64,000 nucleotides of DNA, taken from Streptomyces sp. HUAS CB01. Its GTDB lineage: Bacteria > Actinomycetota > Actinomycetes > Streptomycetales > Streptomycetaceae. The stretch covers positions 6,603,501 through 6,667,500 of the forward strand of contig NZ_CP129137.1 in assembly GCF_030406905.1 (NCBI RefSeq), read 5' to 3'. The notes under the pieces are model-generated. The model searched no databases, had not been told where the DNA came from, and was given only the letters and a program-made list of their open reading frames with translations. The position numbers and the translations under genes were made by a program. Shown here one piece after another: positions 9,510 through 18,861 of the stretch. The stretch's first letter is position 1, and every line of letters starts with the position of its first letter.

Positions 9510-10514
9510 GTGCCCCGTCCCTTCACCCTGTTCACCGGCCAGTGGGCCGACCTGCCCCTGGAGGAGGTCTGCCGGCTCGCCCGCGACTTCGGCTACGACG
9601 GACTCGAACTCGCCTGCTGGGGCGACCACTTCGAGGTCGACAAGGCCCTCGCCGACCCTTCGTACCTGGACGGGCGGCGCGCGCTGCTCGACAAGTACGG
9701 GCTGAAGTGCTGGGCGATCTCCAACCACCTCGTCGGCCAGGCCGTCTGCGACCACCCGATCGACGAGCGGCACCAGGCGATCGTGCCCGCCCGGATCTGG
9801 GGCGACGGCGAGCCGGAGGGCGTCCGGCGGCGCGCCGCCCGCGAACTGCAGGACACCGCCCGGGCCGCGGCCGCCTTCGGCGTCCGCACCGTCATCGGCT
9901 TCACCGGATCGTCGATCTGGCACCTGGTCGCCATGTTCCCCCCGGTGCCGGAGCGGATGATCGAACGCGGCTACGAGGACTTCGCCGAGCGGTGGAACCC
10001 GATCCTCGACGTGTTCGACGCCGAGGGCGTGCGCTTCGCCCACGAGGTCCACCCGAGCGAGATCGCCTACGACTACTGGACCACGCACCGCGCGCTGGAG
10101 GCCGTCGGCCGGCGGCCCGCCTTCGGGCTGAACTTCGACCCCAGCCACTTCGTCTGGCAGGACCTCGACCCCGTCGGCTTCCTCTACGACTTCCGGGACC
10201 GGATCTACCACGTGGACTGCAAGGAGGCCCGCACCCGGCTCGACGGCCGCAACGGCCGCCTCGGCTCCCACCTTCCCTGGGGCGACCCCCGACGCGGCTG
10301 GGACTTCGTGTCCGCCGGCCACGGCGACGTGCCCTGGGAGGACGTGTTCCGCATGCTGCGTTCCATCGGCTACGACGGGCCGGTGTCCGTCGAGTGGGAG
10401 GACGCCGGAATGGACCGTCTGGCGGGCGCACCGGAAGCGCTTGCCACGCTGAAGCGCTACGACTTCGACCCGCCGTCGGCGTCCTTCGACGCGGCCTTCG
10501 GGGGCAACGACTAG
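9510..10514 (+). CDS. TIM-barrel sugar phosphate isomerase/epimerase (AP-endonuclease-2 fold)
   Basis: About 334 residues. GTG at 9510 after GAGGAGG (9495-9501) is preferred to the longer reading from 9453, whose extra residues overlap the hairpin at 9417-9457. Seen: [19 protein letters not shown] at the start of the barrel, then [33 protein letters not shown] and [11 protein letters not shown], which carry the Glu/Asp/His metal ligands of the xylose-isomerase-like family. Such proteins act as isomerases, epimerases or keto-sugar processing enzymes beside Gfo/Idh/MocA enzymes. Likely partner of the gene at 8172. Confidence 0.9.
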   Translation: MPRPFTLFTGQWADLPLEEVCRLARDFGYDGLELACWGDHFEVDKALADPSYLDGRRALLDKYGLKCWAISNHLVGQAVCDHPIDERHQAIVPARIWGDGEPEGVRRRAARELQDTARAAAAFGVRTVIGFTGSSIWHLVAMFPPVPERMIERGYEDFAERWNPILDVFDAEGVRFAHEVHPSEIAYDYWTTHRALEAVGRRPAFGLNFDPSHFVWQDLDPVGFLYDFRDRIYHVDCKEARTRLDGRNGRLGSHLPWGDPRRGWDFVSAGHGDVPWEDVFRMLRSIGYDGPVSVEWEDAGMDRLAGAPEALATLKRYDFDPPSASFDAAFGGND

Positions 10515-10523
10515 CCCGTTCCC

Positions 10524-10572
10524 GCAGGCCGGAGCCCGGCGGTGGCCCCCGCCGCCGGGCGGTCCGGCCTGC
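10524..10572. terminator. GC-rich stem-loop after isomerase gene
   Basis: GCAGGCCGG plus GCCCGGCGG on the left (10524-10542) pair with GCCGCCGGGC and CCGGCCTGC on the right (10551-10572), with a small bulge. It starts 10 nt after the stop codon, so it probably ends the sugar-uptake transcript. Confidence 0.65.
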
Positions 10573-10580
10573 CCCGGAAC

Positions 10581-10665
10581 GGCTTTGTCCTGATGCGGGA
10601 AAAAGTTCAACTTCCCCGCTGCACAAGGGCTTTCGGCGCAGGACGAACCCCGCTACCGTCCCTGA
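10581..10665 (+). promoter_or_regulatory. second copy of the putative ROK operator, upstream of the ThuA/GSDH gene
   Basis: GGCTTTGTCCTG (10581-10592) is identical to 2971-2982. It is followed by the 11-bp palindrome AAGTTCAACTT (10603-10613) and a possible -10 TACCGT inside CCCCGCTACCGTCCC near 10655. The same order of elements precedes the ROK regulator gene, which suggests control by the same protein. Confidence 0.5.
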
Positions 10666-10804
10666 GGTGTACAGGACACAGTCCTGAAACACGGCTCACA
10701 TCCTGAACGAGTGACACGACCAGCGTGACGGCGCACGCCGGTCCCCGGACCTTCCGCACGGCAGCACCACCCGCCCGTACGACCGCTCCTTCCGGAGGAC
10801 ACAC

Positions 10805-13800
10805 GTGCACACAAAACGGCCCGGAGCACCACGGAACCGCGTCAGAAAGGGCCTCGCGCTCCTCACCGGCGGCCTGCTCGCCGCGACCTCCCTCACCCTC
10901 GCCGCCCCCGTCGGCGCCCTCGCGTCCGCGAACGACCCGGCACCCGCCGCGGCCGAGGAGTTCCAGCAGGTGACCCTCGCCAAGGGCGAGCCCGAGGTCG
11001 GCGAGCCCATGTCGCTCGCCGTACTGCCCGACCGCAGCGTCCTGCACACCTCCCGCGACGGCGAGCTGCGCATGACCGACGCCGCCGGCAACACCCGCGT
11101 CGTCGGCACCGTCCCCGTCTACGCACACGACGAGGAAGGCCTCCAGGGCGTCGGCATCGACCCCGGCTTCGCACAGAACCGGGCGATCTACCTCTACTAC
11201 GCGCCCCCGCTGGACACCCCCGCAGGCGACGCCCCCAACGAGGGCACCGCCGCCGACTTCGCCGAGTACGACGGCGTCAACCGGCTCTCCCGCTTCGTGC
11301 TCAAGGCCGACGGCACCCTGGACAACGCCAGCGAGAAGAAGGTCATCGACGTCCCCGCCACACGCGGCATCTGCTGCCACGTCGGCGGCGACATCGACTT
11401 CGACGCCCAGGGCAACCTGTACCTGTCGACCGGCGACGACTCCAACCCCTTCGCCTCCGACGGCTACACCCCCATCGACGAACGCCCCGGCCGCAACCCG
11501 GCCTACGACGCCCGTCGCACCTCCGGCAACACCAACGACCTCCGCGGCAAGATCCTGCGCATCAAGGTCGCCGACGACGGCAGCTACACCGTCCCCGACG
11601 GCAACCTCTTCGCCCCGGGCACCGCCAAGACCCGGCCCGAGATCTACGCCATGGGCTTCCGCAACCCGTTCCGCTTCAGCGTCGACAAGAAGACCGGCGT
11701 GGCCTACGTCGGCGAGTACGGGCCCGACGCCGGCGCCGCCGACCCCAAGCGCGGACCGGCCGGACAGGTCGAGTTCGCCCGCATCACCAAGCCCGGCAAC
11801 TTCGGCTGGCCGTTCTGCACCGGCGACAACGACCCCTACGTCGACTACGACTTCGCCACCAAGGTGTCCGGCGCGACCTACGACTGCGCGGCCCCGAAGA
11901 ACGACTCGCCGCACAACACCGGCCTCGTCGACCTCCCGCCCGCCGAACCCGCCTGGATCCCCTACGACGGCGGCTCCGTACCCGAGTTCGGCACCGGCTC
12001 CGAGTCCCCCATGGGCGGACCCGTCTACCACTACGACCCGGACCTCGACTCCCCGGTGAAGTTCCCCGAGGCCTACGACGGCGACTTCTTCGCCGGCGAG
12101 TTCGGCCGCCGCTGGATCAAGCGCATCGAGCACGGCGCCGACGGCACCGTCCAGTCCATCAACCCCGTCCCCTGGACCGGGACGCAGATCATGGACATGA
12201 GCTTCGGCCCCGACGGCGCGCTCTACGTCCTCGACTACGGCACCGCCTGGTTCGGCGGCGACGAGCACTCCGCGCTCTACCGCATCGAGAACGCCACCGG
12301 AGGCCGCTCCCCGGTCGCCGAGGCCACCGCCAACAAGACCTCCGGCAAGGCACCGCTGAAGGTCGCGTTCTCCTCCGCCGGCACGACCGACGCCGACGGC
12401 GACGCCCTCACCTACACCTGGGACTTCGGCGACGGCGGCACCTCCACCGCCGCCAACCCGACGTACACCTACCGCAAGAACGGCACCTACACCGCCACCG
12501 TGACCGCCAAGGACCCCACCGGACGCACCGGATCCGCCAGCGTCCAGGTCGTCGTCGGCAACACCGCACCCAAGGTCACCCTCGAACTCCCCGCCGAAGG
12601 CGCCCTGTTCAGCTTCGGCGACGAGATCCCCTTCAAGGTCACCGTCACCGACCCCGAGGACGGCACCGTCGACTGCGCCAAGGTCAAGGTCACCTACATC
12701 CTCGGCCACGACAGCCACGGCCACCCCGTGACCTCCGCCAACGGCTGCACCGGCACCATCAAGACCTCCGCCGACGGCGGCCACGACCCCAACGCCAACA
12801 TCTTCGGCGTCTTCGACGCCGAATACACCGACGGCGGAGGCGGCGGCCAGGCCGCCCTCACCGGCCACGACCAGGCCCAGCTCCAGCCCCGCCACCGCCA
12901 GGCCGAGCACTTCACCGGCCGGTCCGGCATCAGCGTCATCGACAAGGCGCCCGCCCACGGCGGCAAGACCGTCGGCGACATCCACGACGGCGACTGGATC
13001 TCCTTCAAGCCCTACAACCTCACCGGCACCACCAAGCTCACCGCCCGCGTCTCCTCCGGCGGCGCCGGCGGCTTCCTCGAGGTCCGCACCGGCTCCGCAG
13101 GCGGCACCCTCCTCGGCTCCGCCCCCGTACCGGTCACCGGCGGCTGGGAGACCTTCCAGGACATCGACGTGCCGCTGCGCGCCGTACCCAGGAAGACCAC
13201 CGAACTGTTCCTCGTCTTCAAGGGCGGAGCCGGAGCCCTCTACGACGTCGACGACTTCGAACTCTCCAGCACCCCCGCCGACCGCTCCGCCAAACGCGTC
13301 CTCGTCTTCTCCAAGACCGCGGGCTTCCGCCACGACTCCATCCCCACCGGTGTGACGGCCCTCAAGGAACTCGGCACCGGCAGCAACATCACCGTCGACG
13401 CCACCGAGGAAGCCGGCCAGTTCACCACCGCCAACCTCGCCCGCTACGACGCCGTCGTCTTCCTCTCCACCACCGGCGACGTCCTCAACGCCGAGCAGCA
13501 GAAGGCGTTCGAGAACTACGTCGCCACCGGCGGCGGCTACATGGGCGTCCACGCGGCCGCCGACACCGAGTACGACTGGGAGTTCTACGGCGGCCTCGTC
13601 GGCGCCCACTTCCACTCCCACCCGCAGATCCAGAAGGCCACCGTCCGCGTCGAGGACCCCGACCACCCCGCGACCTCCCACCTCGACGCGGCATGGGAGC
13701 GCACCGACGAGTGGTACAACTACCGCACCAACCCCCGCGGCCAGGCCCGCATCCTCGCCACCCTGGACGAGACCACCTACCAGGGCGGCAACATGAAGGG

Positions 13801-14518
13801 CGACCACCCGATCGCCTGGTGCCAGACCTACGAGGGCGGCCGCGCCTTCTACACCGGCGGCGGACACACCAAGGAGTCCTACGCCGAGCCCGCCTTCCGG
13901 CAGCACCTGCTCGGCGGACTGCGCTACGCCTCCGGCCAGGTCAACGCCAACTGCAGGCCCGCCACCGGTTACCGCGACCTGTTCAACGGCCACACCCTCG
14001 AAGGCTGGAAGCAGGCGGGCCCCGGCAAGTTCAACGTCACCGGCGGCGAACTGCGCACCGAGGGCGGCATGGGCATGCTCTGGTACCAGGCCAAGGAGCT
14101 GAAGTCCTACTCCCTCAAGCTCGACTGGAAACTGGACGGCGACGACAACTCCGGAGTCTTCGTCGGCTTCCCCGCCTCCGACGACCCCTGGTCCGCCGTG
14201 AACAACGGCTACGAGATCCAGATCGACGCCACCGACGCCCCGGACCGCACCACCGGAGCCGTCTACGGATTCAAGTCGGCCGACCTCAAGGCCCGCGACC
14301 GGGCGCTGCGGCCCCCCGGCCAGTGGAACAGCTACGAGATCAAGGTCCAGGGTGAGCGGCTCCAGGTCTTCCTCAACGGCGCCAAGATCAACGACTTCAC
14401 CAACACCGACCCGGCACGCAGCCTGAAGGACGGCCACATCGGCATCCAGAACCACGGAGCCGACGACCAGGCGTCCTTCCGCAACATCCAGCTCAAGGAG
14501 CTGCCCTCGTCGTCGTAG
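10805..14518 (+). CDS. secreted multidomain protein: sugar dehydrogenase beta-propeller, PKD, CBM6-like, ThuA, DUF1080
   Basis: 1237 residues. GTG at 10805 follows GGAGGA (10795-10800). A Sec-type signal peptide spans about 1-40. Domains in order: glucose/sorbosone dehydrogenase-like propeller (about 50-498; GLQGVGIDPGFAQNR, RGICCHVGGDIDFD, LRGKILRIKV), PKD (about 500-585; YTWDFGDGGTST), a CBM6-like jelly roll (about 700-820; IHDGDWISFKPYNL), a ThuA glutamine-amidotransferase-like domain (about 828-1050; VLVFSKTAGFRHDSI, GGGYMGVHAAADTEYDW) and DUF1080 (about 1054-1237; DLFNGHTLEGWK), the fold of 3-keto-disaccharide hydrolases. ThuA and DUF1080 proteins are known from 3-keto-sugar metabolism, so a role in attacking oxidised disaccharides or glycosides outside the cell is a reasonable inference. 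Length is typical for this architecture in actinomycetes. Confidence 0.92.
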   Translation: MHTKRPGAPRNRVRKGLALLTGGLLAATSLTLAAPVGALASANDPAPAAAEEFQQVTLAKGEPEVGEPMSLAVLPDRSVLHTSRDGELRMTDAAGNTRVVGTVPVYAHDEEGLQGVGIDPGFAQNRAIYLYYAPPLDTPAGDAPNEGTAADFAEYDGVNRLSRFVLKADGTLDNASEKKVIDVPATRGICCHVGGDIDFDAQGNLYLSTGDDSNPFASDGYTPIDERPGRNPAYDARRTSGNTNDLRGKILRIKVADDGSYTVPDGNLFAPGTAKTRPEIYAMGFRNPFRFSVDKKTGVAYVGEYGPDAGAADPKRGPAGQVEFARITKPGNFGWPFCTGDNDPYVDYDFATKVSGATYDCAAPKNDSPHNTGLVDLPPAEPAWIPYDGGSVPEFGTGSESPMGGPVYHYDPDLDSPVKFPEAYDGDFFAGEFGRRWIKRIEHGADGTVQSINPVPWTGTQIMDMSFGPDGALYVLDYGTAWFGGDEHSALYRIENATGGRSPVAEATANKTSGKAPLKVAFSSAGTTDADGDALTYTWDFGDGGTSTAANPTYTYRKNGTYTATVTAKDPTGRTGSASVQVVVGNTAPKVTLELPAEGALFSFGDEIPFKVTVTDPEDGTVDCAKVKVTYILGHDSHGHPVTSANGCTGTIKTSADGGHDPNANIFGVFDAEYTDGGGGGQAALTGHDQAQLQPRHRQAEHFTGRSGISVIDKAPAHGGKTVGDIHDGDWISFKPYNLTGTTKLTARVSSGGAGGFLEVRTGSAGGTLLGSAPVPVTGGWETFQDIDVPLRAVPRKTTELFLVFKGGAGALYDVDDFELSSTPADRSAKRVLVFSKTAGFRHDSIPTGVTALKELGTGSNITVDATEEAGQFTTANLARYDAVVFLSTTGDVLNAEQQKAFENYVATGGGYMGVHAAADTEYDWEFYGGLVGAHFHSHPQIQKATVRVEDPDHPATSHLDAAWERTDEWYNYRTNPRGQARILATLDETTYQGGNMKGDHPIAWCQTYEGGRAFYTGGGHTKESYAEPAFRQHLLGGLRYASGQVNANCRPATGYRDLFNGHTLEGWKQAGPGKFNVTGGELRTEGGMGMLWYQAKELKSYSLKLDWKLDGDDNSGVFVGFPASDDPWSAVNNGYEIQIDATDAPDRTTGAVYGFKSADLKARDRALRPPGQWNSYEIKVQGERLQVFLNGAKINDFTNTDPARSLKDGHIGIQNHGADDQASFRNIQLKELPSSS

Positions 14519-14544
14519 GGCGGCCCCTGCCGGACCCACAAGCC

Positions 14545-14583
14545 GGCGGCGGGCGGGGAGACGCCGTACCCCCGCCCGCCGCC
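14545..14583. terminator. perfect 14-bp hairpin before the Ebo-type operon
   Basis: GGCGGCGGGCGGGG (14545-14558) pairs exactly with CCCCGCCCGCCGCC (14570-14583) around an 11-nt loop. It lies 26 nt after the stop of the ThuA/DUF1080 gene and 27 nt before the next start, so it probably separates the two transcripts. Confidence 0.7.
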
Positions 14584-14610
14584 CCACCACCTCACGCAGG
14601 GAGGCAGCCC

Positions 14611-15735
14611 GTGACGAACACCGACGAACGCCGCACCGGAGTCTGGCTGATCGGAGCCCGCGGCTCCGTCGCCACCACAGCGATCACCGGATGCGCCGCC
14701 GTCACCGCCGGCCTCCACCCGGCCACCGGCATGGTGACCGAAACCCCGCCGTTCGCCGCGGCCGCCCTGCCATCGTTGTCATCCCTCGTCTTCGGCGGCC
14801 ACGACACCACCGCCTGCCCCCTGCCCAAACGCGCCGAACACCTCGCCGCAGGCGGCGTCCTGCCCCACGGCCTGCCCACCGCGCTGCGCGCCGAACTCTC
14901 CGCCGTCGACGAGGAGATCCGCACCGGCGGCCCCCTCCCCGGCGACAACCGCAGCGACGCCGAACTCGTCACCGCCTTCGCCGCCGACATCACCGCCTTC
15001 GTCCGGCGCCACGACCTCGCCCGCGCCGTCGTCGTCAACGTCGCCTCCACCGAACCCGCCCCCGCACCCGACTCGGCACGCCTGCCCGCCAGTTCCCTCT
15101 ACGCCGCCGCCGCCGTCGAGGCCGGCAGCCCCTACGTCAACTTCACCCCCTCCACCGGGCTGCGCACCGCCGCCCTCGAGGACGCCGCGCGCGCCGCCGG
15201 ACTTCCCCACGCCGGCCGCGACGGCAAGACCGGGCAGACGCTCCTGCGCTCCGTGCTCGCCCCCATGTTCGTCCAGCGCGCCCTGACCGTACGGGCATGG
15301 TCGGGCACCAACCTCCTCGGCGGCGGCGACGGAGCGGCCCTCGCCGACCCCGCGGCGGCCGCCGCGAAGAACGCCGGCAAGGAACGCGTCCTCGCCGACA
15401 CCCTCGGCACCACGCCCGAAGGGGAGGTCCACATCGACGACGTCCCCGCCCTCGGCGACTGGAAGACCGCCTGGGACCACATCGCCTTCGACGGCTTCCT
15501 CGGCACCCGCATGGTCCTCCAGACCACCTGGCAGGGCTGTGACTCCGCACTCGCCGCGCCCCTCGTCCTCGACCTCGCCCGCCTCACCGCCCGCGCCCAC
15601 GAAGCCGGACTGTCCGGGCCGCTCCCTCAACTCGCCTTCTACTTCAAGGACCCCGACCCGGGGGCGCCCGCGGCGCTCGCCGACCAGTACGCGACCCTCC
15701 TCGCCTTCGCCGGCCGGCTCCGGAACGCCCGATGA
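14611..15735 (+). CDS. inositol-3-phosphate synthase-like protein (first gene of Ebo-type operon)
   Basis: 374 residues. GTG at 14611 follows GGGAGGC. The N-terminal Rossmann fold has GVWLIGARGSVATTA; the family core appears as YVNFTPSTG, GRDGKTGQTLL and AWSGTNLLGGGDG, followed by KNAGKERVL, which supplies the conserved lysines of the catalytic domain. The family converts glucose-6-phosphate to inositol-3-phosphate with NAD. The Ebo clusters of cyanobacteria and algae encode another sugar-phosphate cyclase (EboD, dehydroquinate-synthase fold), so this gene may fill the same slot with an unrelated cyclase; that is inference. It overlaps the next gene by 4 nt (ATGA). Confidence 0.88.
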   Translation: MTNTDERRTGVWLIGARGSVATTAITGCAAVTAGLHPATGMVTETPPFAAAALPSLSSLVFGGHDTTACPLPKRAEHLAAGGVLPHGLPTALRAELSAVDEEIRTGGPLPGDNRSDAELVTAFAADITAFVRRHDLARAVVVNVASTEPAPAPDSARLPASSLYAAAAVEAGSPYVNFTPSTGLRTAALEDAARAAGLPHAGRDGKTGQTLLRSVLAPMFVQRALTVRAWSGTNLLGGGDGAALADPAAAAAKNAGKERVLADTLGTTPEGEVHIDDVPALGDWKTAWDHIAFDGFLGTRMVLQTTWQGCDSALAAPLVLDLARLTARAHEAGLSGPLPQLAFYFKDPDPGAPAALADQYATLLAFAGRLRNAR

Positions 15736-17393
15736 CGCGGCGCCGTTCCCCGGCCGCCCTCGCGACCCCGGGAGCCGCGCGCACCCTGGGGCTTCTCGGC
15801 GCGCTGGCCACCGCCGCCGCGGGCACCGCGGTCCTCGTCGGCGCCCTGCGCGGCACCCCGCCCGGCCCCGGCCGCGGCACTGACGAGCGTGCCGCCGACG
15901 GCCCGGACCCGGGCCGTGAGGCGGGCGGCGACGGCGTGCCGCACGAACGCCCTTCCTCGTCCGTCCCGGCCGCGGCCGGCCCCGGCCACGGCGGCACGGA
16001 CGAGCGTGCCCGGCGTGCCCCCGAGTTCCCGCCGCCCGCGACGGCGCCCGTCCGGGGCGGAGGCACGGCCGCCGGGGGAGCGGAGGATACCGGGCGCGGC
16101 CGTTTCGGCCATGCACCTGCCGATGGTGCGGGTCTCCGCGGTCCCGCCTCCCAGGGCCCGCCCGCCGACACAACACCCGTCGGCGGTTCCCACCTCGGCG
16201 GCCCGGGTTCCGGCGATCCGGGCGCGGAAAGACCCAGTACCGGTGCGACGCCCACCGACGTTCCGCGTTCCCACAGCCGACGCTCCGGCGGCGCGCACCG
16301 TGCTGAGCGCGTCGGCACAACACCTGTCGGCGGTCCGCGTGCCGGCGGTCGGCGCGACGACACAACACCCGCTGAGGGTCGGCGCCCGGGGGGTGCGTGT
16401 GCTGACGCGACGTCTGCCGATGGTGCGGCTTCCGGCGGCCCGCACGCCGACGGCCCGCCCTCCGGCAGCCGGCCCGCCGACGGCCCGCGCCCCGGGCGGC
16501 TCGCCGCGTGGGCCGAACTGCTGCGCGTGTCCGCACTGTTCACCGTCCCCGGCGACGCCCTCGCCGGCGCCGCGGCCGCCGGGGTCCGCCCCTCCCGCCG
16601 CACCCTGCTCGCCATCGGCACCTCCCTCTGCCTCTACGAAGCGGGCATGGCCCTCAACGACTGGAGCGACCGGGACGAGGACGCCGTCGACCGCCCCCAC
16701 CGGCCCATCCCGTCCGGCCGCATCAGCCCCGCCGCCGCCCTGGCCGCCGCAGGCGCCCTGACCGCCGCCGGACTGGCGATCGCCGCCCGCGCGGGCCGCG
16801 CCCCGTTCACCGTCGCCACCGCCCTCGCCGCCGCCGTGTGGGCATACGACCTCCGCCTCAAGCACACAGCCGCCGGCCCCGCCGCCATGGCCACCGCCCG
16901 CGCACTCGACCTCCTCCTCGGCGCGGCGGCCACCCGCCCCCGCGACACCGCACCGGCCCTGCGCGCCGCACTGCCGCACGCGGGACTCCTCGCGGCCCAC
17001 ACCTGGGCCGTCACCACCGTGTCCCGCCACGAGACGCAGGGCGGCTCCACCACCGCACCCCTCGCGGCGCTCACGACCACACTCGCCATCACCTCCACCA
17101 CCACCCGCCACGCGCTGCGCACCGCCGCGCGGGGCCGGCTCCCCGCCGCAGGGCAGACGACCACCGCACTCACCGGCCTCGCCTACGCCCGCACCGCCCT
17201 CACCCCCCTCCTCCACGCCGCTCTCAACCCGTCCCCGCCCCTGACCCAACGCGCCGTCGGCGCCGGCATCCGCGCCATGATCCCGCTGCAGGCCGCCCTC
17301 GCCGCCCGTGCCGGAGCACCCGGCACCGGACTCGCCCTCCTGGGCCTCGCCCCCCTCGCCCGCCGACTCGCCCGGAAGGTGAGCCCCACATGA
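15732..17393 (+). CDS. eboC: EboC-type UbiA prenyltransferase with long disordered N-terminal extension
   Basis: 553 residues. Residues about 256-550 form a UbiA-family membrane prenyltransferase: the first Asp-rich motif is NDWSDRDEDAVDRPHRPIP, followed by several hydrophobic helices. The part before it is odd: one predicted membrane segment (about 18-42), then some 210 residues rich in Gly, Pro, Asp, Arg and Ala with degenerate repeats (TTPVGG, ATPTDV, TTPVGG, TTPAEG, ATSADG). The DNA repeats as well (ACAACACC near 16170, 16320 and 16360). UbiA proteins are normally about 290 residues. In Ebo clusters EboC is thought to attach a lipid or isoprenoid to the trafficked metabolite. It overlaps genes on both sides by ATGA. 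Confidence 0.85.
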   Translation: MTRRRSPAALATPGAARTLGLLGALATAAAGTAVLVGALRGTPPGPGRGTDERAADGPDPGREAGGDGVPHERPSSSVPAAAGPGHGGTDERARRAPEFPPPATAPVRGGGTAAGGAEDTGRGRFGHAPADGAGLRGPASQGPPADTTPVGGSHLGGPGSGDPGAERPSTGATPTDVPRSHSRRSGGAHRAERVGTTPVGGPRAGGRRDDTTPAEGRRPGGACADATSADGAASGGPHADGPPSGSRPADGPRPGRLAAWAELLRVSALFTVPGDALAGAAAAGVRPSRRTLLAIGTSLCLYEAGMALNDWSDRDEDAVDRPHRPIPSGRISPAAALAAAGALTAAGLAIAARAGRAPFTVATALAAAVWAYDLRLKHTAAGPAAMATARALDLLLGAAATRPRDTAPALRAALPHAGLLAAHTWAVTTVSRHETQGGSTTAPLAALTTTLAITSTTTRHALRTAARGRLPAAGQTTTALTGLAYARTALTPLLHAALNPSPPLTQRAVGAGIRAMIPLQAALAARAGAPGTGLALLGLAPLARRLARKVSPT

Positions 17394-18256
17394 GCCTGCG
17401 CCTCGGCTACGGAACCAACGGCCTCACCGACCTGCGCCTCGACGACGCCCTCGTCCTCCTCGCCGACCTCGGCTACGACGGCGTCGGCCTCACCCTCGAC
17501 CACATGCACCTCGATCCCCTCGCCCCCGACCTCGTCGCACGCACCCGCCGGCTCGCGGGCCGTCTCGCCGACCTCGGGCTCGAGGTCACCGTCGAGACCG
17601 GCGCCCGCTATGTGCTCGACCCGCGGCACAAGCACGGACCGTCCCTGCTCGACCCGGACCCCGACGCCCGCACCGCACGCACCGGGCTCCTCCTGCGGGC
17701 CGTGCAGGTCGCCGCCGACCTCGGCGCCCACGCCGTGCACTGCTTCAGCGGCACCACCCCCCACGGCACCCCCATCGACACCGCCTGGCGGCGCCTCGAA
17801 TCGGCCCTCACCCCCGTCCTGGACGCCGCCGCCACCGCCCGCGTCCCCCTCGCGATCGAACCCGAACCCGGCCACCTCCTCGCCACCCTCGACGACTTCC
17901 ACCACCTACGCGCCCTCCTCGGCGACCCCGAACCCCTCGGCCTCACCCTCGACATCGGCCACTGCCAGTGCCTGGAACCCGCCCCGCCCGCCGAGTGCGT
18001 CAAGCAGGCCGCGCCCTGGCTGCGGCACGTCCAGATCGAGGACATGCGCCGCGGCGTCCACGAACACCTCCCCTTCGGCGACGGCGACATCGACTTCCCG
18101 CCCGTCCTCGACGCCCTCGCCGCCACCGGCTACGGCGGACTGACCGTCGTCGAACTGCCCCGCCACTCCCACGCGGGACCCGAACTCGCCCGCGCCTCCC
18201 TCGACTTCCTGCGCCCCCGCCTCCCGACGAACGGAGCCCCGGCATGGCGACCCTGA
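17390..18256 (+). CDS. TIM-barrel sugar phosphate isomerase/epimerase-like protein in Ebo-type operon
   Basis: 288 residues, ATG at 17390 overlapping the previous stop (ATGA). Xylose-isomerase-like barrel: LGYGTNGLTDLRLDDAL, VHCFSGTTPHGTP, LAIEPEPGHLL (Glu ligand), LTLDIGHCQCLE (Asp/His ligands), HVQIEDMRRGVHEHLPFGDGDID and VVELPRHSH. These residues form the usual metal site. The substrate is unknown. Its fixed place between EboC and EboA argues that it works on the same metabolite. It overlaps EboA by 13 nt. Confidence 0.85.
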   Translation: MSLRLGYGTNGLTDLRLDDALVLLADLGYDGVGLTLDHMHLDPLAPDLVARTRRLAGRLADLGLEVTVETGARYVLDPRHKHGPSLLDPDPDARTARTGLLLRAVQVAADLGAHAVHCFSGTTPHGTPIDTAWRRLESALTPVLDAAATARVPLAIEPEPGHLLATLDDFHHLRALLGDPEPLGLTLDIGHCQCLEPAPPAECVKQAAPWLRHVQIEDMRRGVHEHLPFGDGDIDFPPVLDALAATGYGGLTVVELPRHSHAGPELARASLDFLRPRLPTNGAPAWRP

Positions 18257-18861
18257 CCCTCGACGACCTCGACAGCAGGCTCGACGGCGCCGCCCGAGCC
18301 TGGTTCCACGAAGCCCTCGCCGAAGCCGCCCGCGCCCCCCAGGACCCCGCCGGCCCCCACACCGTCCCCGCCTGGGAGACCCGCTTCGCGTCCGCCGGCC
18401 GCCACTGCGGCCGTGAACACGCCGACTCCGTACGCACCCACCTCCTCCACGCGGCCCGCGCGGACGCCGCCACCCTCACCCGCCTCTACCGGCAGGGCAC
18501 CGCCGCCGAACGCCGCGCCGTGCTCCTCGCCCTCCACCACCTCGCCCCCGACCCCGCCGACGGCCTCCCTCTCGTCGAAGACGCACTGCGCACCAACGAC
18601 ACCCACCTCGTCGCCGCCGCCGTCGGCCCCTACGCCGCCCGCCACCTCCCCCCGCACCCCTGGCGCCACGCCGTCCTCAAATGCCTGTTCACCGGCGTCC
18701 CCGTCGACGCCGCCGACGGCATCGAACGCCGCGCCCAAGGCGACACCGAACTCGCCCGCATGCTCACCGACTACGCGGCCGAACGCACCGCCGCCGGCCG
18801 GCCCGTCCCCGCCGACCTCCACCGCGTCCTCGCCCTGACGTCCCCCACGGAGGAGTCCTGA
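18244..18861 (+). CDS. eboA: EboA-domain protein
   Basis: 205 residues. ATG at 18244 lies within the end of the upstream gene and just after ACGGAGCC. The protein is all-helical and Ala-rich: LDGAARAWFHEALAEAAR, LHAARADAATLTRLYRQGTAAERRAVLLAL and HPWRHAVLKCLFTGVPVDAADGIERRA. The last part matches what I know of EboA (small helical protein with a late KxxF..VP motif). Its biochemical role is unknown; it always travels with the other ebo genes. The stop overlaps the start of the TatD-like gene (TGATG). Confidence 0.8.
   Translation: MATLTLDDLDSRLDGAARAWFHEALAEAARAPQDPAGPHTVPAWETRFASAGRHCGREHADSVRTHLLHAARADAATLTRLYRQGTAAERRAVLLALHHLAPDPADGLPLVEDALRTNDTHLVAAAVGPYAARHLPPHPWRHAVLKCLFTGVPVDAADGIERRAQGDTELARMLTDYAAERTAAGRPVPADLHRVLALTSPTEES

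Noticed and set aside
10607..14590. 1327-codon open frame on the minus strand opposite the ThuA/DUF1080 gene
   Set aside because: It mirrors the codon structure of the real gene, has Gly/Val/Ala-rich composition without domains and crosses the terminator and promoter on both sides. High-GC shadow.
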